Origin: Xiphias gladius
Taxonomy: Eukaryota > Chordata > Actinopteri > Istiophoriformes > Xiphiidae
Reading direction: 5' to 3'
Length of the DNA: 64,000 nt
Assembly: GCF_016859285.1 (NCBI RefSeq)
Contig: NC_053404.1
Span: 16,259,105 to 16,323,104 of the forward strand
A program made the translations under genes and the position numbers. This document shows, one piece after another, positions 38,137 to 50,720 of this stretch (its first letter is position 1; each line of letters starts with the position of its first letter). The notes beneath the pieces are model-generated. The model was not told where the DNA came from. It made no database searches and saw only the letters and a list, made by a program, of their open reading frames with translations.

Positions 38137-41045
38137 GATAAAACTAGGGACAACCAGCCAAAGTCAACCTTTTAGGAAATCCCTTTGTAAGGTAAAAGCA
38201 ATTGTTCCACAGCACAAACCGTGAAGATTGGTTTAGATCAGATGAATAAACTGTATTCTGCCTTTCCCTCTCCCCTGGTTTAATTATACCAACTCTGTCC
38301 TGCCCTGCCTTGGGCTCCGCGGGATCACAGTCAGCCACTGTCAGTCATGTCATGTCAGCTCATTTGGAGGTGATCGAAGCCGAGATCCAAGCAATGTTGG
38401 ACCAATTGTCCTTTCCCTTGCACAGCGGACAAGAAAAGCAAACTGCTGCCGCAGTGCAGGATGAAAGAGGAAGGTTTTACACAGATTACATAACTATACT
38501 TATTGACGAGGAGGATGAGGTCCCTACGGACATCAGGAGTGGTTTGACAAAGGTTAATTAGAAGCATTTTTTTTTCTTAATTGTCTTTTAAAGAGGACAC
38601 TTTGATGATTATCCCTCAGTTCGTCATATAATCCTTCAACCTTTGATGGAAGCTGCTCCTTCTAAAAAAATGTTCAGCTAATTTTACATCAAATAAAATG
38701 CAAACATTCACCCAATACAGTGTAAAGACGTACAGTATAATGATGGTATTTTCATAATAAAAGCTTCAAAACTGCATTGGAAACTTAAAATGTAGTTATG
38801 AGTGAGAAGTGGAGACGTTTAGCCATGATTCTCTGCCAAGTTTTACACATGAACAGCTTATTTTAGTTGTGTTAAGTGTTCTCACAGTTCTCTGAGGGGT
38901 TTTCGCACAAAGCGCTTTAGCCAAATAACTTTGGGCTTTCTGGTCTCACAATTTTGCTTTCCTTTAGGCAGGATTGATTCCTGTGCCCACTGGAGGGCAA
39001 ATTACGTTCAGAAGATTAAAATTGCCCTTTACTCACCACCAAACTCTCTGAAAAAGGAGTTCACCTTTTAATTTTTAAAAATTTTTTATTTAACCAGGGA
39101 GTCCTTTGTTACAAATTTCAGATTTTTTTATGCTCTCTCGTAAAGATTCTTCTGCCTATTTGTCTTCAGTGAAACTGCTTTATTATTTTTCCAGAGAACT
39201 GTGGGAAACGTAGCCGTTACACCGGTGACAGATAATGGCAACCCTGTCTCCTAGAAGTTACGTTTATATCCAGCTAATTTGTAACAGCAAATATGTCTAG
39301 AGGGAAAACAAGAAGTTTCACACATTTTCGAAGGAAACGTATTTGTGACCATATTACGCTTTCTGTTAAAATAATGAGGGAATGTTATGTTTAGACACTG
39401 ACAGCACTTGATTAATGTTAGGGAAAGATTGTGGTCTGGTCTAATATAGTAAAAGTTCAAAGTGACTTCAGACACAATGTGTTTATTCACATTTAATTAA
39501 AAACCACGAACTTTCCCTAACCTTTACCAAAGTGCTTTTGCTTCCTAATCCTCACCACAGATGGGACTCCGCATTGTGAACTCCAGTCTCTGGTGCAATA
39601 GTCATGCACTTTGGGTGACTCTGCTGTCGTTTATAAGTGTCGCGCTTTCTTCATTCAATCAAAAAACTTTGCCTCTCAGCATAATCCTGCCAGCAATTAC
39701 TTTGCCAACATAGTGTAACGGGAAAACAGTCTAGTTATATGTGAACATAATTTCTAGGAAACAGGGTTGGTAAAGAGAATCCAAATGAATATCAGACAAA
39801 TAAAATGGTAAACAAATACTTTCCCATTTTTGAATCTTTTTCAAAAGACAGATAGTAAAAAATTATTCTTCGCAGCAAAAGTTAATGTAGGTAAGTCATT
39901 TTATCCAAATGAGATGGGGAAGTTAATTCTCAAAATATATTAACAATCTTAATATGTTTATGTACATTTTCTATTGGATAACATTATTTTTTAGTTAGTT
40001 TTCAATGTTTAAGTACACATATTTTGTCAGAGATGTTTAGGGTAACAAAAAAAAAAAAAAATCTTTGAATCATTTGAATTTGAGCCCTTAGGTCCAGTAT
40101 TCTTAAAACATCACCAAAATCTGTGTCAGGACATTATTTTCATGCCATTCGTGTATCAGCAGTTGGCAGAAAGGTCTCAAAGTCATATGAGCAAAAACAA
40201 GACTGGATTTGCCCCCAAGGACCCACACCTCCAGAGGCCTAAAAAGTACCAAGTTCACAGTGTGTCAGCGTGTACAGTTGGTTTTTGGTAATTTGATTAA
40301 TGAGTATGATATCAGCCGGGTCCTGCATTATTACATAAACTTGTTGCCCTATCTTGTAATGTATTTTATGCGCACGTGGTGCATTTTAAATAAAGCTTTT
40401 TATCTAGTTATGAAAAGTTACCTGACATACATAAAACCTGGCGCCAGGTGGTAATACAGTCGAGGAGCACTGGTTGGTGTCTGGGTCTCTGCGCAAAATA
40501 CAATGAAGCTGCCATCTATAGTGTTCCGTGCGCACTGTACCTGAAGGGAACGTGGAGATAACAGTGACAAGCTGCAACTGTAATGAATGGCCCAGTGGGT
40601 TATTATTCCCCTTCCAGTCTTCAATAAATCCATTAAATGCACTCACTCGTAGCTAGTTAAAAAAAAAAAAAAAAAAAAAAAGGTTAATAGAGTTAGTTGA
40701 TAAACAGCTTTATGAGATTACTAAACCAGGATCACCATTTCATGTTAAACTGGTGTCATTGCTGTAAACACCATCCTGCTCTTACAGCTCCAAAAACAAA
40801 AATGACCGGAGTCCTTGCAGCCTTTGCTGCGTGATCCCAGACTTCATTAATTACATTTTAGGCTAGAATTCACACTAAATAAATTCAGTGCCTGTTTTTT
40901 GAGGTGGTAAATATTTTAGAAGCCCCCCGCCCCCCTCACAGCCCACTTGCTCACACTCTTTCTCCACTCTCCCCCTCCATCACTTTGGCGAGGCGAATAT
41001 GTGTGAAGTCTGCCGTTCACCAATTTATACCTCTCCCAAAACCAC
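38137..41045. other. 2.9-kb interior of the inverted repeat
   Basis: Flanked by the two arms. It holds an 83-codon plus-strand open frame at 38310-38561 (acidic, ILIDEEDEVPTD; no family recognised), a GTTAGGG-type repeat patch at 39405-39560, and a poly(A) run at 40659-40680. No transposase motif was recognised. Confidence 0.5.
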
Positions 41046-41296
41046 TAGGGAGAGGTAACCACTTACGCAGCGAAGAGCTTGTCCTTCCTCCAGAACACAC
41101 TCTGGACTTCAGGGATCACACAGTTCAGAAGGAGAAGATCAACTGTAAATAGTTTTTTTCTGTATGCTGTCCACAACGTCTGAGGCGGCAAAAATAAAAG
41201 CACAATATCAGAGTGTAGAGAAAAAAAAAAAGCAATTTAAGTAAAACTGTAAATTAGCCGTTGCAGATTGTGCATCTCTGTCAACATCTGATGAAT
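41046..41296 (-). repeat. right arm of a long inverted repeat
   Basis: Mirror of the 37.9-kb arm. It differs by point changes and a poly(A) insertion at 41221-41231. At its inner edge ACCTCTCCC (41029-41037) and GGGAGAGGT (41048-41056) make a small hairpin overlapping the arm boundary. Confidence 0.9.
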
Positions 41297-43307
41297 CGCT
41301 TTTATGCAAATCGTGTCAGACAGGACTGCCTCTATGTTAGACTTGATTAAAAGTCAAAGCAGTATGAGTGACTTCAGCAAACAAACAAAGCATGCACACA
41401 GGTAGAGATTGCAGGAGCAGATGTGCGATTTTGATGTGATTTGCTGCCTGGAAATAATGTGGAACAAAACTCAACCCATCACAGTCAAGAGAGAGGCCTG
41501 ATATAGCTCATCAAAGCACAGCTTGTCAGATGGATTCTACCGACAGACAGGACTCAGAATAACATAGAACACAGAAGATCACAGACACCATGAAAAAAGG
41601 TTTAAGATATCATAGAAGAGATTTACAGTGCCACTGGATATTTTCACGTGCTGATAAAAACAGTTTTAAATAACAAACAAAAATGGAAAAGGTAAACTTC
41701 GCTCAAGTAAGTCAACCTTGCTTGATTCGCAAGTTAGTCTCTTGGACGGATTGAAATTTTGACCTGACTATGGCGCTAGCTGAAAAGCCAGGATAGCGCC
41801 AGAGTCATTAGGCTTCATCTCCTGGGACCGTGAATGTCTGAAGAAAATTTCATGGCAACCCATCCAGTAGCTGCTGAGATAAGTTTAATTAGATTCAACC
41901 TGGAACAAACTCAGCTTCTCTGTTATTATGTTTCCTTTCCATTTTGTGTCTTTGGGTTGTTTTGGTTGATGTTTTCATATTGTTTTTCGCCTCTTACAAA
42001 ATATTCAGTGGGAACATGCCCAAAGCCCTCAAAGGGATTTTGCCTTATAAATCATAAATGATCAAGTGTAATATTATTTCTGTTCTGCTCTTTTTATGCT
42101 CTGCTCTCACATGATATTTTGACTGAGACATATGAACAAGCTGTTTTAATTGACACTTTGTCAATAAAAATGATGGATGCTACTTTATTATGCTGCTTTA
42201 ACTTGCTCACCTTTTATGTTATTTGGCATTTTTTCAATTTACTCTCACAACTGAACAGTGAAAAAAAAACCCTCCAAAAACTCTGCAATTTTCGCTCTGG
42301 TAAGTCTCCTGAGGATTTCAATTTCACATACCCATGCTATCAGTCTTATTAGTTTCAAGACAATACTCACACACAAGCAGATTTGATGATGGTCATCTAA
42401 GAATCTCATTAAAGTAGAAAATACCGGTCTTCTTTGTTTTTTTTTTTTATTGCTCACACTAAACCGGGACCAGTAAAATCAGTGAGTGGATACAATCATT
42501 TGAACAGTCTGACCCTGGCTGTTGCGGTATTTTTAGACAGTGTGCGCTCGGTCCTAACAGGTGTACAGTAAAACAGATTTTACAGTCATCAGGTCAGATC
42601 TGCTCTGACAGCTTCTCAGACTCTCCCAAGTGTGTGCTGAATTTGTTACTGGGAGATTTGGTTCGACATTCATACTCATTTCCGTCATAAGGAGTTTGCT
42701 GACAATAATGATGGTACATCAGTAGAGACGGATCTGTTTTTGGTAAGAAACAGAAATAAGGACATTTCGAAACATAATGATTGCATGTCTTTTCATTTCA
42801 AGCTAAGCTAATTAAATCTAGACAAAAAATCTTACCTCAAAGTAAAATATTTGAATGTTGCCACTCAGTTTGTCTGCATGAGGTCTCCTGTACAAAGCCA
42901 AGTATGAATAATGTAAAAGTGACTCCCAGTTTTTTTTTTAAAAAGACAAAATATTATAATAATAAAAATTCACAGCTTAGAAAGGAATATAATCTTTCAA
43001 CTACATAGAAATCAATAAACAGCGATGATAAGGTCAGTTATACAGGGCAGTGCAGTATTGTATATTTTCTGCAATGTCCTCATCTTTTTCCATTGTATTG
43101 TAGGCTTTTCATTTTCCTGTCCTGAATAATGGTTATTACACAGAAACTATTATAAGTCATTCCAGCTGATAAAATAACCATAAAATTAAGAAGAATAGGG
43201 CACAGACAGACTATAATGGAGTGAAGAAGGCAGTAGCCTTCCATATTCATGCCTCATTAATGAATATGACTCTAGGTCTGGGGATTGAACCAGCAATATA
43301 ATTATAT

Positions 43308-43385
<78 letters not shown>

Positions 43386-44690
43386 AATTATCATATATAA
43401 ATACTTACATTCTGATGGGATGAGAGATTACAGCCGATGGATTTTCACTGGTGGTTCCATCCTTGCCATAGAAAAATCCCCAAACTGGCATCACAGAGGG
43501 CACTTAATGTGCCTGCTATTTTCAGTGATTTGGTTGCAGCAGGCACATATTTTTGGACATGATTTTGGATTTTGAAAACATGAGAAAAGACTTATTGGCT
43601 CCATTGATATAAAAAATATCCATCTCCTCTGTTTGCTTACTCTTCATTTATATATCTACTTTTTTACTTCTGCTTATAGCTCATGCTAATTTAACATCAC
43701 GTCAGAGAACCATTAAAGTTCACAGCTGAGCTCTGTGTTTGAACATAAAAAAACACCTTGTCTTTTTGCAAAACTTGTGTCATCTTCTCATCTTCTTATC
43801 ACCTGTAATAATATACAGGCTCCTGCAATGATGAACTTTATAGATATAAAATACTCGGTCATAGTATATTTCATGTTCAATGTGCTTTGACTGAATAGAG
43901 CTAATTGGATGACCTAGGAGCAAGACAGGCTTCATAACCCTCTTAACCTCCATTCAAACAAAAAGAAAAACTGTTTCAAGTACCTACTTGAGCCAATTTG
44001 TTTTACTCCCTTCAGCTTTTATTTCTTCAGCTGATCTCCAGCTCTGACTCATCTCCAGGTCATGATTCCCCTTAAATGCATTCAGCGTACAGAAGACTGC
44101 CCAAGCTCTCACTCATTGGTCAATCAGAGGTTATTCAAGTGAACAGAGAATGAGCTGATGGAGAATTATAAGAAAAAAGAGGACTCACCTTACTTGCTGC
44201 CAGCGTATGAGGTCAGTGCTACCTTTCATTAACCTCTGTAAATAATGTTAACAGAAGGGTCCTAAAACATCTTATCCCAGCTTTAAGATGGCAACATTTG
44301 ATTTTCCTGGAGAATCATGTTCAGCTTGAACCAGAAGAGGAACCCTTTAGCTATAATCTTATCCAAATCAGGTATCCATAACACAACCATGCTTGTGACC
44401 TAAACAATTATCAGTATATATCTATATTTTCTAGCCTTTCTAAAATCTTGCAATCATTAAATGCATTTCCATCCACCTATGTATTTTCATTTTGTGCATT
44501 AAAAAATGTAAAGTTAGAAAAAAAAAATTGAAATGTTAGAAAAAATGCTTGGCTAAGGTGGAATTTGGTGTATTGGTAAAGGTGAAATACAATAAAGAGC
44601 AATGGAAGCAGAATTAGTGTAAAAAATCATGACGTCCATGCAGTTTAATGGCACCTGACTAGAGAATTAGCAACACCAGGCCTCACATGG
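41297..44690. other. gene desert block G with CA microsatellite
   Basis: No gene recognised. A CA repeat of about 70 bp occupies 43313-43382. A repeat phrase ATTTCATGGCAACCCATCC lies at 41848. The remainder is AT-rich and unique-looking. Confidence 0.5.
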
Positions 44691-45730
44691 TTAATAAAGG
44701 TGTCCCACAAGGATCAATATTAGGCCCCCTGCTATTTACTTTATGCAAGCACAACGTCATTTGTCTGTGCCTTCCAAAACTATTACAAGTTACTTGAAAA
44801 ATAAATCTGTTTTATGACATGACAATGTCATGGTTAAGCTTTGGTTAGGTTTATGGAAAGATCATGGTCTGGGTTAAAATCACTTCTTTTATAAAGTTAA
44901 CGACACATTATGGTTTATATTAAAGGCACTACTTCGTTTAGGTTTGAGGACCTTCGTCATCAGGGTGACAATAATTAATACTTGGTTAAGGTTATGGGAA
45001 CAATTGTTGACTGTTGGTTGGAAGCGGGAAACAAACAACTGTCTCCCATGTTAAAATCTGATGTTTTGTTGATCTATAGTATAAATCCACTACAACTCCT
45101 TCCCAGTTTGTCGTTTAGCTTGGAGGACTTGTTGGACAAAATGTATTTCAATATTTCAAAAAAGAGCACAGAGTTTTAATGTTACTACTCCAGTCCCTAC
45201 TCTTAATGGAAATCTAATAGGAACAGTACAGCATTATAAATGCTTAGAAATTTGATTAAATAGATGATTGGCCGGCAAAACTCAAGATGAACAAGCTAAA
45301 AAAATCGTATTGGATTTTTATACAAGAACAGAGGTTGTTTCTCATTTCAAAACAGAAGTACCATTATATAATCTACTGTACTGTCTACACTGGATTACGG
45401 AGATATCCTGTGTTCGAATAATGCTTGAACCACTGTATACCATTCACCACAGTGCCATTCGACTCATTACTTTAGACAGCTATCACACTCACGACTGTGA
45501 GTTATATGAATAAGCGGATGTCTATGGATTACTTACATTGCCAAGATACTTATAAGAAACTTACTCCCTACAACTGAAATCCTCCTGTATACATACAGTA
45601 AATATCTTAAAGTAGTAATTAATCATAAAAAACAAAAATCTTGGATGACATTTCATTCTTTAAGTCCTTGAGGTTCCGCACCCACAGCAATAATGTCATG
45701 CCTCAAGAAATAAACACCCCATATCTACAA
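44680..45730 (+). mobile_element. decayed L2/Rex-type LINE, interrupted by a second repeat
   Basis: 44699-44743 reads GVPQGSILGPLLFT, the reverse-transcriptase motif of non-LTR retrotransposons. After an unrelated GGTTAGG-type insertion (about 44780-45060), 45390-45513 reads a C-terminal LINE segment including TIHHSAIRLITLDSYHTHD and CELYE, matching the family pattern VYHSALRFIT. Stops and frameshifts throughout; nonfunctional. Confidence 0.75.
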
Positions 45731-48637
45731 TTACAATCAAAAACGACCTTTTACATTGAATGTGAATCCCCCTAACTCACTGTGAAGATAAAAACTGAAA
45801 CAAATAACTAAACAAACATGACACAAAATACTAAAATAGATTTTGCATCCATAAAATAGACTGCCTTTTTTTCTTGTGAGCGACTGTGAAGTTGTCCAAC
45901 CACTTTTCCCACTCCACAAACTTCACCCACCAAAGTCGCCTTTACCTCTCTTTACAATAGTAAATTTTGTCTTAAACCTTTGGAGAAAAACTATTATCTG
46001 CTATTCAAAGGGGCTTGCAGATTCAACAAAGCACTAAAGAGGGAAGAAAAATAACCCTTTTACCTGAATTGTAAATTTAAGAAAAAGATGCATTTGGATT
46101 AGAGACATTATTTGCTGTTGTGATGTAGAGGTGATGGGCCAGTAAATGATCCGTTGCTTGCGTGTGGGCATGTATCTGCAAGCCAGAGTCCTCCTGCTCC
46201 TTTTGTCGAAAACAAACTGCTGAAAATAAAAGGAAAATGCCACGGGTGTTAGCTGTGAATTATTTACTGTGCTGTGGGCGTTCGTGATGATGCAACAAGG
46301 CAGAGATACACACTATTAACGTTACTACTCTAAAAGAGCCAAAACACAATATTTGGTCAAAACTGAGTTAAGACTGGAATCTGACAACATTTTTACCATA
46401 TAGTTAAAATATGATGCCATATAAACATATAATTTCCATAAAGACAGGTTGTTGATTTTAACGTTACTAATGGAGATCAAATCCAAACCACCATAACAAC
46501 TCTGGCATGTTAATCTGTTGATTCTTGTGTGATGCATGCTGCACTCAGAAATAGCCCGCTAGACAGCCAAGGCAAGAAGACTGATTGTATTTCAAAAAAT
46601 ATCGTAGACTGTGGAGTGCCAAAAATGGAGTTTTTATGAATATGAATTCCAGCGAGGGATGCCTGAAAGTCTATGCCCTGGTTCACAGTACACACAGGCC
46701 CTCATCTATTATACAGGCCATAGGACACAATATGCCTCCTCGCGTATAGGCAAATAGATTACACCCCACCAAATAAAACTTCAGGATACTTCAGGAAACT
46801 TGTAAAATACAGTGACAAAGAGTTTCTAGGCAATTTTGAGTGGCAACAGTGGCTGAAATGTCAGAGATAATTATCGTACACATTGGCAACACTGATATCT
46901 AGTAGCTGGCAGGTGAAAAAAACCATGGCTAGCTTTAGCAAAAGCTAAATTACCTAGTTATTTTTCCCTAACAGTTATCTGTCAATGAAAACTATGTATA
47001 TTTTTGATCCAACATCTTGGTAAGTCAGTTTGTTAATCTGCATATACCTAAATGAGACAGCAGCTAAATTAAATGATGATGGAGGGAAACAAACGGCTAA
47101 ACCCATGCTAATGCTAACTAGTTTAACTAGATTAGCAATTAACTGTCATCTCAATTTTGGACTTGTGGAATTCACATGATTTGTGGTCACGCTGCCTTTT
47201 ACTCAGATTTTTAAATGTACAAAATTGTAAATGACTTTATTTTATTGATTTAAATGCATATATATATTATTAGCAGACAGATAGCAAAACATAGAAGTAT
47301 TTATGAGTGACAGGCTGTAAATAGTTATACTAGAGTTTTGTTTTTTTTTCAAACTAGTTAAAATGAACAAGAAAGGTGAAATAACACATTTTGTTAGTAG
47401 ATATTGCATTTCTCTTGTATTTTGTGCAGTTTATCAGTGCGGCAACAGCAATTTTAGGTATTATTTAGATTCTATATCAAATACTATTAATAATAATTAT
47501 TATTATTATTATTATTTTGTGGCAAAACAATCTGCTTGTACGCATAAAATGAAAGCATTACAACCCTTCAATATTATGCACTATTTGCTGTCCAGCCTGA
47601 AAACTCTAAACCTGATTTTTTTCCCCCAGATTTTTGCTTTTGTAGTGCAGCACGCGTAATATACCTAACTATAGTGCTTCTGGGGAATTGAAACTAATGC
47701 TTAACATGTGCAGTTTCTGATAATACAGGAGGCTGCTTTATATCTACTATATCTATCTCCATTAATGAATGAATAAGATGGATCCTTGACAAATCCTAAC
47801 ATACTAGACCAACTGGCATGAAGAGGGTAGAAGAAGAATGATTTTTTTTTACTGCCTCAGTGCAGTAGTATATCAGCAAGGCATCACTGTCTTGCTCCAA
47901 TTATTTTGGAGGAACATATTCCATTTCTCCCAACCTTGATTTTATTCCAAAGAGACCTCTAATTAGTTGCTGTATTTCCCACATTGCTGTTCACAGCAGA
48001 CGAGTTAAGCCTTGAGGCAAGGTAATAGAGGAGGCAGAACATTAAACCTTAACAGACTTCCAGACAAATGTTAAAGACAGTGAGCCGCCCCCCTGAGATA
48101 CGCCAAGATGTATGGTGTCACTGTAGACCTCTACAAGATGTCAGAGCAATCAGAGACAGAGAAGAGGTGGATGTATACCTTCAGTTTATCATGACAACTG
48201 GAAGACATATCACTTTTATAAGTCAGACGCAAACAGAAATCAGAGGGTGATCCACCGAATGATTTCAGTTTCCCTTGTGAATGAAGAAAAACACATCAAA
48301 GACTCAAAAAATTTTTTTTCTGATGTTGTCTTTTTACATGTTTGCTTTTAGACTTCCTGTGGATACTGTTGCTGTTTTGCAGTGAATGGGAAGTGAATAT
48401 GAAGTAACTCCTTCCTTGTCATATATAGGTAAGGAGCATTTAGAAATACTTACAGGGTAAAAAAGCAATGGAAAGAGAATTTAAAATCATACTATATACA
48501 CTATATTGGATGTACATACTGTATGTCATTAAATAATGTTATTGATTGTGCTGTATATTGGAAGATTTGAGGATTTTCTTGCCTTTTTCTGTGAAAGTGT
48601 GTAGCCAACCGTGATGGAAATAGCATTGTCACAAATA
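45731..48637. other. gene desert block H
   Basis: No gene recognised. ATT-rich microsatellite at 47488-47517. Short open frames have no homology. Confidence 0.45.
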
Positions 48638-48645
48638 TTTCAAAT

Positions 48646-49276
48646 CAGTGGTGGAAAGTAACTCTGTACATTTACTCCAGTACTGCACATAAGTTCAATT
48701 ATTATATCTGTTTCAGAGGGAAATATTGTTTTTTTATTCAACTTCATTATTTGACATTAGAATACAATACAATACGATTTGATTATATTGAGAGTTAAAT
48801 TATAATAATAATGACCATTATAATTATTGTATATATCATGTTGCTCAAGTCATTCGATTACTTTTTTTTTCTTTTTTACTTTTTAAGTGTTTTTAGCATT
48901 TATTATAGCAGAGAGCCTTTTTACTTGTGACTTGGTTAGGAGTGCTTTTTTCGTTTTTGCTTATCCTTAAAAAAAAAAAAAAAAGGTAATGTACCCAAAT
49001 CATATACAATAAATATTCTATTGTTATAAACAAAACAATCTTAATATCATTCAAATTAGCTCTACCTTGACCAAATATAACAGAAATTTTTTTTTTTTTT
49101 CTAAAGAATGAGCACTTTTACTTTGAAACTTTAAGTACATTTACCTGTCAATACTATTGTACATTTACTTAAGTAATGTTCTCAATGCAGGACTTTTACT
49201 TGTAATGGAGTATTTTTACATTGTTGCATAAGTACTTTTACTTAAGTAAAGGATCTGAATACGTCTTCCACCACTG
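48646..49276. mobile_element. nonautonomous hAT-like transposon with 8-bp target duplication
   Basis: The element starts CAGTGGTGGAA and ends TTCCACCACTG (perfect 11-bp terminal inverted repeats). It is flanked by the identical octamer TTTCAAAT at 48638-48645 and 49277-49284, the 8-bp duplication typical of hAT insertion. Interior phrases such as TACTTAAGTAAAGGATCTGAA mark a well-known fish MITE. 631 bp, no coding. Confidence 0.9.
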
Positions 49277-49284
49277 TTTCAAAT

Positions 49285-49860
49285 ATATATGATGGTCAAA
49301 AGTATGTGGACATCCCAGACCCAGTACTTTTGGTGTGGTGCTGTTTGTCATAGCTTTGGCGAGCACTGTTAAGCTACAAAAAACATACAGTATACATGTA
49401 AAAATACAGTACAAGTACACACAGATCTGGTAGGTCTCGGAAGCATTATTCGCTATGCATGCAGAAAGAGTACACGTTGTACAGAATGAAGCTAGGAAGT
49501 GTACATTTTTAATTCAAGTCCTAGAAAGGTAATATTCATCATCATGATTCCACCCCCATGCTGCAAAGAATCATATAGATGATGATCATTGTGAGTGCCT
49601 GTCACTGGACATTGCTTTCCACAACACACAAACAAATCTTTGAAAATAACAATAATGATAATAATAAATTCTTCCTATATGTGCATTGAAGTTTAAAATA
49701 GAAAAATAACTGCCCGTTGATAAACCATTATGATGAGCTCCTATGTAAAATCATTCTAAATGAGGCTCGAAATTTACTTTAACCCCCCTTTCCATCATTT
49801 AAAAGTAGTATAGAAACACTTCATAAGTGGTTTTTGTTAGGGTAGAAAGGCCTTTTTGGT
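49285..49860. other. unassigned AT-rich DNA
   Basis: No gene or repeat terminus recognised. Confidence 0.4.
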
Positions 49861-49879
49861 GAGGAACAAAGAACAACAA

Positions 49880-50180
49880 TAAGTCTATGAAGATTCAAAT
49901 GATTTATTACAGAATATCAAGTTGAATTAAAGAGAACAACCATCAGTATTCAGCAATGATCATCAGACAGAGACAAGAGTCTATCTATTCGGCGAAATAG
50001 GGTGCAGCACTCTTTCCACCCCAGAGGTTTCAGAGTCTGCACACGTGCCAACTATAAGACAAATCCTTATATACAGTGATGGTCACGTAGCCGTTGTCGT
50101 CAGCACGAATAAACAGGTTAAATTCCACACTCTTTCCTCGAATCTGCACAAATGTACTGCCGGTTCAGACCAGCATTTAT
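49880..50180 (-). mobile_element. candidate solo LTR on the minus strand
   Basis: Read on the minus strand there is a TATA box GTATATAAGG at 50074-50065, then about 160 bp further the poly(A) signal AATAAA at 49908-49903, with unique GC-balanced sequence between. That spacing is typical of the U3-R part of a retroelement LTR. No internal retroelement genes or exact TG...CA ends were identified. Confidence 0.4.
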
Positions 50181-50449
50181 TTGTTATAATCAGTACATAC
50201 TGTTCATTCAAACAATCCTAAGTTCAGAGAACATAGCATCCATTTACATTACAAGAACATAGTTCAACAGGTTTAATCAGTGATAAGTAGCAATGAATTA
50301 GAAAAGAAATAAAACATTTCCCATTACAGTTTTATGTACTTATAAGTAGGTATAAGGTTATTTCAAGTGTTTGTTAATGTATTTGTCAATAATTATAAGT
50401 AACTGAAATAGTAACAATGAGGAACTGTCATTCTTACACTTTTGTTGGA

Positions 50450-50720
50450 TTTTGTACAGATTAATCAAATGAGCTATAATGTGTTTTTTAATCAGATTTA
50501 GAGGTGCTGGTAGATGGATTTTATTATTACATTTGGACAGAGCCAGGCTAGCTGTTTCCACCTGTTTCCAGTCTTTACGCTAAACTAACCATATCCTGCC
50601 TGTGGCTTACAGGCATTAGAGTGGTATCGATTTTCTCACCTTATCCTCAGCAGGAACACAAGTAGGTTTATTTCCCAAACTGTCTACACAAGAGCATAAT
50701 TCATTCAAAGGCCACTTTAA
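50450..50720 (+). repeat. dispersed repeat, GTTAGC-rich family, copy 2
   Basis: Shares TTTAGAGGTGCTGGTAG, AGCCAGGCTAGCTGTTTCC and TTAGAGTGGTATCGAT with the copy at 58.92-59.31 kb. Confidence 0.6.
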
